A stretch of 64,000 nt of DNA from Dastarcus helophoroides (lineage: Eukaryota; Arthropoda; Insecta; Coleoptera; Bothrideridae): NCBI GenBank assembly GCA_028583605.1, contig CM053336.1, positions 21,809,004-21,873,003 on the forward strand, given 5' to 3'. The notes beneath the pieces are model-generated. The model did not search any database, was not told where the DNA came from, and saw only the letters and a list, made by a program, of their open reading frames with translations. Of this stretch, positions 22,062 through 33,990 are shown piece by piece. A program made the translations under genes and the position numbers. Numbering within the stretch: position 1 is the stretch's first letter; every line of letters begins with the position of its first letter.

Positions 22062-24090
22062 ATTTGAAAATATTATTGAAAATTTCTGCTTGTTTTTAAA
22101 CGATTTTTCAAAAATTTCGGTTTTTTAAAAATTAGGATTTTTTCTCAAAATTTCAGTATCTTTTTTACTTTTCACTGTGAGAATCTGGAGTTTTTCAAAT
22201 GGTTGAATTCTATTCAAAATTTCGTTCCTATTTCAAAATTTCGACTTTTTATCACATTACGACTTTTTTCGTCTTATTTTTTAAAACGTTTGACTTTTTA
22301 AAATTTGTTCCAAAATTTCGACATTTTCCAAAATTTTAATTTCTTTGAAACTTTTTTGAAAATTTCGACTTTCCGGTAATTTATATTTTGTTCAAAATAT
22401 TACTTTTCGAAAATTTTAGATTTCTCTGCAAACTTGACACCCAAAGAACGTTTTTTTTTTAAGTTCGATGGTGTTTCCATTATTTATACTTTTTTCGGAA
22501 AAATCGACTTTTTGTCAAAATTTCGACCCTTTTCAAGACCTTTGAATGTCTTCAAAATTTTTACTTTTTTTAAATTTTTATTTGTATTAAGTATTTTAAA
22601 AATTCTTTTTTTTGAACATTTCGAATTCTCAAGGTTCACATTCATTTGTATTTTTTCAAATTTCAATTATTTTTCAAAATTTCGATCTTTTGCAAACTTT
22701 TCTTTTTTTAAAATTGTTAAAAAGTTATGGGTACCTTATTTTAAAATTTAGATTTTCGAAATTCCGACTTTAAATTTTATAAATCTACTAAAATTCGAAT
22801 TTTCAAAAATTTCCATTATTTCTAAAAAGTTTTTTAACAGCAAATAAAAAGGATTTTTTGACAATTTTGACTTTTAAGAACATTGACTTGGTTGAAATTT
22901 CTGAAAATTACCAGTGACAACTTTTGTTAATATTTCGACATTTTTATATGTTTCGATTTATTTTGGTTTTTGGGTCTTATTTTTTAGCTTTAAGTTACTA
23001 GTTCATGTACTACAAATTGTTGTATAAATATTGACATCTTTGGACGAACACAAACATCTAAGCCGGGTGCGGAGTCGAATCCACGACCCCGATGGTAAGT
23101 AGTCGGCGCTTAAGCGAACAAGCCACCGGGCCAGCTCATTACCATCGAGATCTAGGTGGTGTTGGTCGGTAACCAATTGATTTAAAAAAAGTTGAATTCC
23201 AAAAGACACAATTTTTTTGCAGCAACATTTTTTTTGTCAAAATTTTGACCTATTTGCTATATTTCAACTTTTCTTCAAAATTTCAACTTTCTCTTATTTT
23301 GTCGTTCGAGTTAATATGAATTTCTTTGAAAAATTAGTGTTTTTGTAATTTTGTTTTTATTTTAGTTTTTAGAAATTTTATAATTTTCGAAAATGTTTAC
23401 ACAGAGTTTCGACCTCTTCTCAGTTTCGACTTTTATTTGAATTTTGGGTTTTCATTGAAGTCGATTATTTTTAGAGTTTTGGTCAAAATTTCAATTATTT
23501 TTCAAAATTTTGAGTTTATTACTTTTTTCTTCAAAAATTGCTACTTTTCTGAAAGTTTCGATTTTTTGATTTTTAATTAAAAAACACAATTTTTTTGAAA
23601 AGTCGAATTATTTGTAAAATTTTAATTTTGTTTTAAATTTTTGACGTAAACTTGCTTATTTTCCTAAAATTTCCACTATGTTTTTTGAAAATCTGCACCT
23701 TTTATAATCAACACAATTTCAACTTATTCTCAAAATTCCGACTTTTTTCAGAATTAACATTTGTTCTCCAAATTTTGAATTTTTCCTTAAATTAAGACTT
23801 GTTGAGAACTAAGGCCTTTAGTCAAAATTTCGACCTTTTTGAAATTTTTTTCCAATTCTTTGTGGAACTTTTCAGTTTATTAATTTGACTTTATAAAACA
23901 TTCGCTCCTTCCTAAAAATTTCGATATTTTTTTGAAGAACCTGACTTTCTAAATTACGAATTTTTAAAATCTTGAACTATTCTATATAAAATCATTACGA
24001 GACTTAAGTAAATGTTGATTTTATATATGGTTTTTTAAAAATGACTTTTTTCAAGTTTAATCTGGAAGTTTTCAAAAAAAATTGTTACGG
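22062..24090. repeat. Degenerate T-rich block of AAAATTTCGACTTTT-type units
   Basis: Roughly 2 kb of imperfect short units (aaaatttcgac, tttttgaaaatttcga, tcaaaattt) with irregular spacing. No gene is supported. A tRNA-derived SINE lies inside at about 23000-23215. Confidence 0.6.
23000..23215 (-). mobile_element. tRNA-derived SINE
   Basis: On the minus strand an A-box-like TGGCCCGGTGGCT (23133-23121) and a B-box-like GGATTCGACTCCG (23082-23070) are spaced as in a tRNA, with a GC-rich tRNA-like context that contrasts with the T-rich surroundings. The box pair drives pol III in tRNA-type SINEs. Outer ends are estimated from the change of composition. A decayed free tRNA gene is a less likely alternative because flanking sequence beyond the tRNA part is also non-T-rich. 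Confidence 0.65.
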
Positions 24091-26283
24091 TATTTTTCCC
24101 CATCGTGGCTTAGTATTTAGGAACTAAGAAAAATTCTTTTAGTTAGCGTTAGGAAATGAGCAAGAGCCTCTTCTTGTTACAGGCTGGAAATCGTACACCC
24201 CTGTAAGGACCTCTCGTTTGGGTCGATGTGACAATCTAACGGGTGAAAAACTTCCTAAAAACTTACAAGTTCGGAACTCAAGAGTGATTTTAAATTATGC
24301 AATTTACCTATCGGAAATGTAGAAAAATTACCAAAAGATACTTAAGACATAGGCTAGACAAATCACTCATAGATGAAGTAGTTCACCAACACAAATTTCC
24401 AGAAGTTCTCCCTACTAGCTGTTCTAGTTGCCACCCCCTTTCTATGACTCACCTTAACAAGAGTGTTGATGTAGCCTATAGTCATAACATTACAGTTACA
24501 AGTACGCAAGTAGTAAAGAAAACCCAAATATTTTAAATAGAGAATTCAAGATGTATATTAATAAAAATTCAGATAAATGCTGCCAATATACGTTAGGTAC
24601 GTTATACTGTTTAAACATTACAACTAAAAAAAAAACGGTAATACCTCATCTGTCACATCCTAAATAAGACTTAATTAAATATAACCTCCTTACTTAAAAG
24701 GTGCACCCTTTTCACAATATGTTAACAAATCACCTAGGGTACGAAAATAGAAAAGAAATCCAAAATCTAACTTATACCCAAAAAAGTTTCAAAATATCAA
24801 AAAAATATGCTGAAGGCATAAAATGTAAAATTACAATCTCAATTCAAGATCTGAAACCACTGACTAAAAATTTAACTTACGATAAAAATTAGTAAGATAA
24901 CACTAATATTTGATAAAATAACTCCAATCAATAACAAAATTACGAAGCTGCTAAATGTGAGATTTAATAAAAGAATAGATTTTTAATAATTGCATAATAG
25001 GAATCCAAATTAGTTTTATCCATAATCAAATTTAAAGTGACAACAAGAAACACCATCACGGTGCACTGGCGATAAGGCAGCTGTCCGGATATATAAAAAC
25101 TGTACTTATCTACTTCCCTTCCGCTAACGTGTTACTTTCTCCTAGATAAAAAGCGTAGCCAGACTCGAAATTTTTCTAACCTCCAGGTAAATATTGGAGC
25201 CAACCGCGAGAAAAGTGCTCTTGGGTATCCTCGAGGGGTACACTAGGTGAGGTCCCCCACTGATTGGAGAGCATGTTACAAACTGGGTTAGGGGAAAAAA
25301 TTAAGGGCCTGGAAAGAACAAGACAATAGAATTAGCCCTCCAGATGCTGAGGGTTGATGACCACATGCTCATACCTCGGCTGTTGGTCGACCCTACAGCG
25401 TGTTTCACGTTCCATCGAGAAATACTGGAACTATCCAAAATTAATGTATATGTGCGGTAACGTGCACGAACTGCGATCACTCCAGACGACCAACAATCTC
25501 ATATTTATCGGTATCACAAGTTGCCTATTCCAGGTAACAATATCAATGAAAATCCAAACGGTAACAAAATTTGTGTTTTTAAGCTTAAAGTTTTAGGAGT
25601 TTTTTGATAAAAAGAACACGAATTTTAAGTAAAAATTTAAAACTGTCTAAAAATACCCGTGTCTTAGTATGAATTTTTGAGAAAAAGAGGTTTTCAATAT
25701 TTTTGAAATTCGTGAACAACTAACATGGACGCTTATCCATAAAGCACGCACCCTAAGGCATTGCCCCTTTTAGCCCTTTTCCTTTTAATGAGCCAGCTGA
25801 ATTCTCCCCATGCGATCTGCTCTAAATAAGCCTCCTTGAGACATCAAATCTCTAGATGCGTCATCTTGAGACTTTAAATGTATGGATGAAGTTTCTCCTA
25901 AGTTTAGAAGCACGATGTGCGGTCTCTTGTAACTTTAGTTACTTAAATATTCATTCTTGGTACATTTGAGCGGTAGAAGTCCCTGTAAACGAATCTCCCC
26001 GTGAAGACAGATCCTAAGATCTTAAGATCTTAGAGATATCGATGAGTCTTTTTTAAACTTTTCAAACTCCAGATACTTTCTTTGAAGACTTTGGTAGTTA
26101 AGCTGTTCATTCTTGGCATACGTGAGCTGCAATTTTGGGTAGATATTCTTGAGATTTTAAATTTTTAAATTGGCATCATCGTCAAGTAGAAAGTTTACAT
26201 CTTGAGATTTTAGAGCTTTACATATTTTCTCTTGATACTTTGAAAATTGAAATACACATCTGGTATCCTGAAATTAAGAAAGT
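24091..26283. other. No recognised gene; partly GC-richer repetitive-looking DNA
   Basis: 24110-24270 and 25030-25520 are less AT-rich (e.g. CCTCGAGGGGTACACTAGGTGAGGTCCCCC near 25220, a possible TATA box at 25095) and may be LTR or LINE untranslated sequence, but I cannot place them. Small open frames at 24297 and 24701 match nothing I know. 25780-26280 carries loosely repeated CTTGAGACTTT-like words. Confidence 0.35.
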
Positions 26284-26519
26284 TTAAAAACACAACAAAG
26301 GTTGCCCTAACGCGTTTCGACAGCCAAGCTATCATCTTTAGAGGGATACTCTCTAAACATCTTCAGAAAAATACTCTCTGAGTATCCCTCTGAAGATCAT
26401 AGCTTGGCTATCAAAACGCGTTAGAGCAAACTTTGTTGTGTTTTTTAATCTTTCTTGGTTTCAGGGGGCAGGATTTCAATTTTTGGGGTTAACCATGGAC
26501 CAGTCCCATCCACCAAAAT
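26284..26519. repeat. Hammerhead-type foldback repeat, copy 4 (both arms)
   Basis: Left arm aaaaacacaacaaaggttgc on the minus strand, apex with an extra inverted segment (gatactctctaaacatcttcag.. near 26340-26390), right arm ending in ccaccaaaat. Core of the right arm is mutated (GAAA box reads CAAAA). Confidence 0.85.
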
Positions 26520-26598
26520 CTTAATACTTTGGTACTTTAAATAACCTTACTTGCAATTTTTGAGCTTCAAGGAAATAAATATTTACTAATACTAATAT

Positions 26599-27808
26599 GC
26601 TGGACACAAAAATTAAAGGAATTATAAAAATGTCATTTTTTTAGGTGATTTTGAAAGTCTGATAGCTAAATAAAAATTATCATAGAAACAAATACCAAAG
26701 AAATTAAAGCTCAAATCCTCTTATTTTTAGATATTGAGTTCAAAAATGTTAAGCTTTGGCAGCTTTTGAGTAATTATAAGAAAACTGTTGCCCTACAATT
26801 TGACCAAATTTTTAAATACTTTTAAAAGGACTAACTGACTAATTTTTTTCAGTAATTCATATCATAAAGCTCTTCTAAATAATTTTATTCCTTTTAATAC
26901 ATATACACATCAGGAAAGTCAAACACTGCCCATAGGGAGAATGTTAATGAGAGATTAAACATTGAAAGCTAATAGTGGGATAGATGGGCGGCGCCTTGTA
27001 TTCTCCTACACTGGTGTAAACAATTCAACGCAGAGCGCAGCGATCAGTGCTGGTAAAGATTTCAGCAGTACATCTAGCTTCTAACGTGTTTTGTTTGGGT
27101 TTACTACTGGCAGGCAACGACTTTTTTCTAATATCTAAACTGGAAGATACCAGCATGCTGCGTCAAAGTAGGGGAATACGTTCAGCGGCGGTAGAAAACT
27201 AGGGAAAGGACAATTCTTAGCATTTTACATGAACAATGAAAATGTTTCCTTATCTGTATGTCCTCTACGATAATTGTTGGCTGATTTCTCGTTGTTCAAA
27301 TTGAAAATGGCATTTTTGACTTTCGTATTCGATAATTCAGAAAATAGTACTTAATCGTACAGAAAATGTGGGTAGGGTTTTGAAAAGTTTAAGTATTCTC
27401 TACAAGTTCTAGTTCAAACGTTCAAAACAACAGTTATTCTTGTTTCAAAAGTTCTTTTTTGTTAAAAACCAATAAAAAAAATAACTTTTGTTTCAAACGA
27501 TGACAAATTGGCATCAAGTTGTCGTCCAGGTTTCACAGAACAGTAAATGAAGAGAATTAGGTTATTTAGAAGATTTTTATTGTGAAATCACTGCAAACAA
27601 TTATTAAATCCATTATCCTTCTTAAGCAACAGTTTTGGTCGATGATGTTATTGCTATAATTATCCAAAAACACTTGCTGAGGCTAAAATATTTTAAACTC
27701 ACAATCTGAAAACTAGAAACATCTACTTTTTTTCTCTAGAACCAGTTTTCTTTTGAAAATCACCTAAAAATTTGGGATTCTTTTATATTTCTTAATTGTC
27801 GTGTCTAG
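26599..27808. mobile_element. Non-autonomous DNA element with long diverged TIRs
   Basis: The left end (ctggacacaaaaattaaagg.. ttttaggtgattttgaaag, 26600-26660) matches the reverse complement of the right end (27740-27808) in order, including TTAGGTGATTTT. Matches continue inward (e.g. CAGTAATTCA/CTTCTAAATAA with the complement at 27555-27600), suggesting TIRs of about 250-300 bp. Internal sequence is noncoding. Ends resemble Tc1/mariner-type termini, but family is uncertain. Confidence 0.5.
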
Positions 27809-28133
27809 TGAAGAATTATGGATAAGCTTTTTTTTTGGGGATTTTGAACCCTTAATAAGCTCCTCATATCTCCTTATATAATTCAGTGATTTAGATGAGT
27901 ATTTTTGAAACTATAGCTTACTATATTTTTTTGTGTTGACTAGTGTAAAACAAATGCGATACATAAAGAAATTAATATGTAAACATGTGTGTTGAATAAA
28001 AAACAAAATATGTACACACACCCACTTTATTGAATTATTAGATAAATTTAAATCAATTCATTTGAAAGAAAAATTGCAGGGAATTCGAGAAATTGTAATA
28101 CCGTTGACACTAATCCAGTAATCTAATATGGCA
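27809..28133. other. No recognised feature
   Basis: AT-rich spacer with an A/C-rich patch (tgtacacacacccac) near 28010. Confidence 0.5.
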
Positions 28134-28393
28134 TTAGTAATTACGATTTATTAACCCATTAGATGTAATTTGAGTGACGCGTGAAACGAATTGTTTTTTT
28201 ACAGACTTCAATAAAATTATGATTTCTTCATTTCCAAACGCTATATTGAACTTAGCTGAATCAGATGCTAGTATGCCCAGTTCCTTTTTTCTGGTGAAAA
28301 GCCATGACATATTCCAATAGACATTGATATTAGTTAACCGTACCAAAAACTGCAACGTGAGAGCATAGCAGAGACAAATGCATATATGCATTG
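28134..28393 (-). other. Unrecognised open stretch, possibly a membrane-receptor exon fragment
   Basis: 86 codons without a stop on the minus strand, cut at 28394 by the mariner TIR. It begins with a hydrophobic segment (ICICLCYALTLQFLV), then a polar part with WLFTRKKELGILASDSAKF. The pattern hydrophobic span, aromatic-basic RKKELGxL loop, then amphipathic helix is loosely like the first loop of insect odorant receptors, but similarity is weak and no flanking exon was found. Could be chance. Confidence 0.2.
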
Positions 28394-29211
28394 TACGAGG
28401 GTAAATAAAATATGACCCGGAATTTCTATCAAGTCGCCATGAGGGCGTCAGGAGTGCGCGCATACCCCTAGAAATGTTAGGTGGGGATATCACGTGACCT
28501 CCTGCGATCAAGCAAATTCCGTTCTCGCCGTTCGTCAGTTGTAAATACAATGAGTGAGCAAGAGGTTCATCCGCAGCTTGCGCAGTGCATTAATATTAGA
28601 TTTCTTGACGTTGAAGGTGTCAACCCCACTAAAATTCAAATACGAGAAACACAGTTTGTGGATACTTGTTTTAAGAAAGCTCAAGTGCATGAATGGCACA
28701 AAAATGAACCCCATGCTCATCGATTACCGCTGTTGTGCACGTCGATTTTCTACACGAATATCGTATCGTTAATGCTTTCTATTACTGCCAGCTATTGAAT
28801 AAAGGAAAACGTGCATATCCGCGGAAGAAGCGTGATATTTTGGTCAAAAATGCGATTTTGCTTCACCACAATCCACGCCCCCACTCACATTGAGCAACAT
28901 TAGAACACCCCCTTATAGTCCTGACTTATCACCATGCGATTATCATCTGTTTGGGCCCCTGAAAAAAGCTCTAGGAGGTGAGCAATTTCATGATGATGAT
29001 GCTGCTCTTGAGACATTTGTGCGCAATTGGCTGCAAACACGCCCCCCCCTTTTTTATGATTATCGCATTAAAAAACTTTCAATCCATTGGGTAAAACGCA
29101 TAACAGAATCAGGAGATTAAGTAGAAAAATAGTTAATAACTTTCATTTATTTATCTTGTACAAATAAATTTTTAAAAACAAATTACAGTTCATATTTGAT
29201 TTACCCTGGTA
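28394..29211 (+). pseudogene. mariner copy 1, internally deleted
   Basis: TIRs TACGAGGGTAAATAAAATAT (28394) and its inverted partner ending ATTTACCCTGGTA (29211), within TA. The transposase starts MSEQEVHPQLAQ at 28550, the N-terminal HTH part reads IRFLDVEGV and VHEWHKN; then the frame jumps from ..NEPHAHRL directly into CTSIFYTN/ the catalytic C-terminal part. The second D box is seen as HPPYSPDLSPCDYHLFGPLK-like text (PPYSPDLSPCDYHLFGPLKK) at about 28908-28968. Total 818 bp instead of about 1.3 kb; the first catalytic region is lost, so it is non-autonomous. Confidence 0.9.
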
Positions 29212-29230
29212 TGCTTGAATTCTTAAGAAC

Positions 29231-29318
29231 CTTGGCTATTGAAACGCGTTAGAGCAACCTTTGTTCTGTTTTTTAATTTTTCTTGGTTTCAGGGGACACG
29301 ATTTGTATTTCAATTTTT
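29231..29318 (+). repeat. Hammerhead-type foldback repeat, copy 5 (truncated)
   Basis: Begins at cttggctattgaaacgcgtt, lacking the CTGAAGA box and half of stem II, and continues through the conserved ggtttcaggggacacgattt. Sits 20 bp from the mariner end. Confidence 0.8.
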
Positions 29319-31302
29319 TAATTTTTGCTAAAAAGTAGAAAATTCTTAAATTTCTTTTCTGAAACTGGTCGACTATGCCTACTTTTTTGGCAAAATTTCA
29401 ATATATCTACTTACATGGGCGTAGGCAAGTTTTGTTTTAGGAGGAGGCAACATTCATACTGAAAAATTGACATAAGACATAATTTGCAGGACATTTTGCT
29501 CAATATGTCTCCCTAGATAAGCCGAAATTTCCAAAAACTTCAAATTTCAAAGCTTACAATTATTTTAACAATGCTAACAATTTAAAATATCCACTATTTC
29601 TAAAATGTCTACATTTTCTCGTTCGACACCTAAAATGTCAACATTTTTCTAAATATTAACTAAATTTAGAAAATCACAACTTTTTTCGAAATATGAACTT
29701 TTTTGAAAATCCCAGTTTCTTGAAAATTCTAATTTCTTTAAAATTCTGGCTTTTTTGTACAACATAATAGTCTGATTTTTTGAAAACTTTTTTTGGATCA
29801 TTTCTATAGTTAACAAAAATTTCCTTTTTTGGAAATGTTAACACTTTTAAAAATTTCCTTTTCAGTGTTTCAAATTATTTTAAATATTTTTATTTTATTT
29901 AGAAGTTTTGAATCTTTTAAAGAATATTGACTCTTTCAATTGTCGATCTTATTTGTGAAAATTTTGTCGACTTTTTTCAAAATTTCCATCTTGTTATTGG
30001 AAATGTATTCTTTTTTTTAAAAGTTGACTCGAAACTTTACCTTTTTTGCAAATCTGAGTCTTTTTAATGTTGATTTTCTTAATACATTTAAATTCTTTTT
30101 AAAAATTTGATTATTTTAAGTTTCGACTTTTAAAAACATTGACTCAGTTGAAATGTTTTCTTTAATTGAAGTTTTGAAAATGACAACTTTTATGTTAAAA
30201 ACCTTTCTATTTCATATTTTGAAAATTTCGAATTTCTGATTTTCTGTTGTGTAATTTCCATTTTTTCCAAATTTTAATTTACTTTCTAAATTTCAACCCT
30301 TTCAGAATTTAGCTTCTCTTCGGAATTTTATTTATTTGCGAAGTTTTTGGAAATTTTCACACAAAATTGGGATTTTCTTTTATTTTTTTTTTTCATAATT
30401 TTGGCTTTTTATAAATCTATTTTGAATTTTTTTTTAAAACCTCTAACGTTTTTCAAAATATTTTTTGAAAATTTTCTTCGTTGTTTAAATTTTTGACTAT
30501 ATCTCGAAGTCCTTACTTTTTGTAAAAAAATGTAGACTTTTTATCAAAAATTATTCCTTTTTTTCGAAGTTTCGACTTTCATGTAGTAAACTGAACTTTT
30601 ATTTAAAGCCTTCAAAAATTCGACTTATTTAGAAAATGTTTACTTTATTGAAAAATTGAATTTTTTTCAAAATTTTGACTTGCAATTTTTGGACTGTTTT
30701 AAAAATTTTTACTTTGTTTTGAAAAATTCGACTTTTCACCATTAAATTTCAAACTTTTCTGAAAATTATGACTATTTTCGGAATGTAAATTTTTTAAAAT
30801 TGTCGACTTTTTGTAAAAATTTCAACTTTTTTAAAAGTTTTTTGAAAATGTTGTCTTTTTTTAAATTGCAAATTTTTGTAGCTTTGATTTTTTGAAAAAT
30901 TTGCCTATTAATGGAACTTTTATTTATTTAACTTTTCTTTCTGATCTGACTTTCTGTATTTCCAATTTTTAAAATTTTAAACAAAGTGCATAAAATGAAT
31001 TGAAGATATCATTTCACTTTTAATGTGAATTTTACAAAGAATATTTTTTTTCAAGTTTAAACTGAAAATGTTCAAAGAAGTCAACATTTAGAAAAATTTT
31101 TAAGTTTAAAAGCTAAATAAGAATTTTGAAAAAGCATAAAGCAACATTTTGGATCTAGTTTACAAATTTCTAAAAAAAAAAGTTGCTCTGAATTTTGAGT
31201 TCAAAGGAAAAATTTGGAAATGATATTGAAATTTTGAGAAGAGATTTTAAAATGTTTAAAAAAACATGTTCCCAACATTTCAATTTCTAAAGTTTATATT
31301 AA
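29319..31302. repeat. Degenerate T-rich then A-rich block of AAAATTTCGAC-type units
   Basis: About 1.75 kb T-rich (29319-31070) then about 230 bp A-rich (31080-31302), with no gene. The same T-to-A switch followed by dispersed repeat C is seen at 50990-52214. Confidence 0.6.
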
Positions 31303-31602
31303 AAAAAAGAACTGTGGAGACACATTCATCAACATCAGCTTTCAATGCTTATAGGCAACTTTAAATATAATGGCCAGTATTATTTGTTGCATATATTTAA
31401 GTAATTTTTAATCCCTATGTTTACCACTTTAGAGGCTGAATTTAGAAAAACCTTTCCTTAGTGCTCACATACTTACTTACGTATTATGGGAAATACCCGC
31501 GATAAATTTAATACTCCTACAAGCCCGGCTTTAGTCTGTGCATCTACACGCATTGATTTAGTTTGTGCGTTTTCTGTCATCAGTGTTTAGATATTTATTA
31601 AG
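31303..31602. repeat. Dispersed repeat C, copy 1
   Basis: Shares with 52215-52480 the ordered blocks gtggaGACACATT, TTTCAATGCTTATAGGCAAC, TTAGAGGC, TTAGTGCTCAC, TACGTATTA and TTTAGAGATTTATTAA. No coding capacity. Mariner copy 2 is inserted at its right end (31603). Confidence 0.75.
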
Positions 31603-33066
31603 TACGAGGGTTAACCAAATGTGAACCGGAATTTGTGTTTAAAAAAACATTAACAAATTTTTTACATAATCTCCCGATTGCCATCATAAAAAAGGGAGGC
31701 GTGTTTGCAGCCAATTGCGCACAAATGAATCAAAAGTAGCATCATCATGGAATCGCTCACCTCCTAGAGCTTATTTCAATAACCCAAATATATGATAATC
31801 GCATGGTGATAAGTCAGGACCATAAGGAGGGTGTTCTAATGTTGTCCAATGCATTTTCTCTAATTTTTGATACGTCAGATTGGCTAAATGGGGGCGGGGA
31901 TTGTCGTGAAGCAAAATCGCATTTCTGACCAAATAGTCGTGCTTCTTTCGCCGATATGCACGTTTTGCTTCATCTAATAGCTATAAGTAATAGAAAGCAT
32001 TAACCGTACGATGTTCGTGCAGAAAATCGACGTGCACAACAACGTTAATCGATGAGCATGGGGTTCATTTTCAACTTCATTTCGTCCTCCCAAAAATGTT
32101 GCATAATGCATTTCCTCTTTTTTTTTGCTGTGTCAGATTGGCTGAGTGAAAGCGGGCATTCTCATGTAGCAAACTCACATTTCTGACAGAAAATTCGCGC
32201 CTTTTTCGTCGATATGCATGTTTTGCTTCATCCAATAGCTGGCAGTAATAGGCAGCGTTAACCGTACGACATTCATGCAGAAAATCGACGTGCACAACTC
32301 CTTCAAAATCCTAAAACACTGTCGTAAGAACTTTTCCAGCTGAGAGGCAAGCTTTTGCCTTGACGGTTGCACCTTCTTCCTTTCTTTTCGACTTCATTAC
32401 TTGCTCGTTTAGATTCAGGGGTGTAATGGTGAACCCAAGTCTCATCACACGTAACGATATATTGCAAGATGGCGATGACAAATTTAGAGACGTTTTTGTT
32501 TCTGTTCTTCAGTCAAAAAACGAGCAGAACTTGAAACCTATTAGAAATTTTTCGGAACTCCAGCTTATCTGTAATGATGGATTAAATACTTCCAAAGCTT
32601 ATCCCTATCTATCTGAACTGCAATTTCACCAACAGTTAAACGGCGATCACCTTCCAAAAAGGGTTAAACAGTATTAGCCTTGTTCGCAGTCACACTGGTC
32701 CGAGAACGACATGCATAGGTTTCATTTTCAACTTAAATTCGTCCTTCCAAAAATTTTTTGTGACATTTATACACTTAAGTTTTCTTCAAACAAGTATCCC
32801 CAAACTGTTCTTCTAGTCTACGAAGAATTTCGGCTGGCTCTACAAATTCAACGACAAGAAATTTAATAATAATGCGCAGCGCAACCTGCGGATGAGCCTC
32901 TTGCTCACTCATTGTTTACAAGTGACGAACAGCGAGAACGACATTCGCTTAGATGCAGAAAGTCACGTGATATCCCCAGCTAACATATCTAATAGCATGC
33001 GCCCACTCCCGATGCCCTCATGGCGACGTGATAGATATTCCGGTTCATATTTGATTTACCCTCGTT
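31603..33066 (-). pseudogene. mariner copy 2, recombinant with duplicated catalytic segment
   Basis: TIRs TACGAGGGTTAACCAAATGT (31603) and ATATTTGATTTACCCTCGT (33066). Minus strand: ATG at about 32912 (MSEQEAHPQVALRIII), HTH part EPAEILRRLEEQFGDTC, then the catalytic half VHVDFLHECRTVNAAYYCQL ending near TQQKKRGNALC, after which the sequence returns to N-terminal text (FWEDEMKLKMNPMLID) and runs again through the catalytic segment. It is therefore longer than a standard mariner. Stops are frequent. The second segment uses the same deletion junction (ccccatgctcatcgatta then ttgtgcacgtcg) as copy 1. Confidence 0.85.
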
Positions 33067-33767
33067 TTTCAATATTTAAAATTAAACGAATTTTCTCCAG
33101 ATGACTCCAAACTTGTGTTTGGAGCACTTTGTCCTTCTGGAAACAGTTCAAGGATTATGTTTTAAATTAGAGAAAAGTAATATCCCTTCGATTTTTTTAT
33201 CATTTTACCGTGTTTTCATTCAAAAATTGAGATAAATAGGTAACGTAGTTTAGTTGCCCTGCATCTCAGTAGCAGGCAAAACTTATAGGGGACTGGGTGG
33301 TTCATAAGAATAATTATTATTAAGTTACATTTCTAAGACATTTATGCTCAAAATTTCTTGTTATTATTATGATGAATTAAATTTCCACTTTATTGCTTTA
33401 TTTTATTACGTACTACTTTCCTCTATGTATAGATATTTCTGCTTAAATTCTTTAGAAGTGCACTACTCGGGAAACCCTATAGAAAAGAATAAATAGGTAC
33501 TTAACTTTTTGAAAATTGACTCAAATCATGTATAAAAAGGCAAAAAACAAACGAAATTGAAATTTAGGCAATAACGCACGAAAAACACCGAAAAAGGTGA
33601 AAAGGTAGGATCATAGATTAGACCTATATTCAGGTCCCGATTGATTAATGTTCTCACTTCTGAATTTGACTGTATAGTTCAGTATTGATGGGTCAGTCAG
33701 TTAATAGTGACTTCTCTTTTTGACATAATAGTATAAATATTATGTAACAAAAACATAATCTTTCTTG
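33067..33767. other. No recognised feature
   Basis: AT-rich, no coding signal or repeat recognised. Confidence 0.5.
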
Positions 33768-33990
33768 GGGAACGGACTGGTCCTTGGTTAGCTTTAAAAA
33801 TTGAAATACAAATATTGTCCCCTGAAACCAAGAAAGATTACAAAACACAACAAAGGTTGCTCTAACGCGTTTCGATAGTAGTATCTCTCTGAAGATGATA
33901 GTTTGGCTATCGAAACGCGTTAGATCAAGCTTTCTTGTGTTGTTTAATCTTCCTTGGGTTCAGGGGACAAGACTTCTATTTCAATAATTT
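33768..33990. repeat. Hammerhead-type foldback repeat, copy 6 (both arms)
   Basis: Minus-strand arm from ggaacggactggtccttgg to cgcgtttcgatag, which lacks its CTGAAGA half, abuts a plus-strand arm (agtatctctctgaagatgat .. aggggacaagac). Core here has AGAT instead of AGAG in stem I and GATAGT in stem II. Confidence 0.85.

Noticed and set aside
22434..22751. 105-codon Phe-rich frame in the T-rich block
   Set aside because: Expected in T-rich low-complexity DNA; no ATG-initiated protein or homology.
24297..24892. Two short frames considered as LTR-retrotransposon pol remnants
   Set aside because: No catalytic motif or recognisable domain could be read in either strand.
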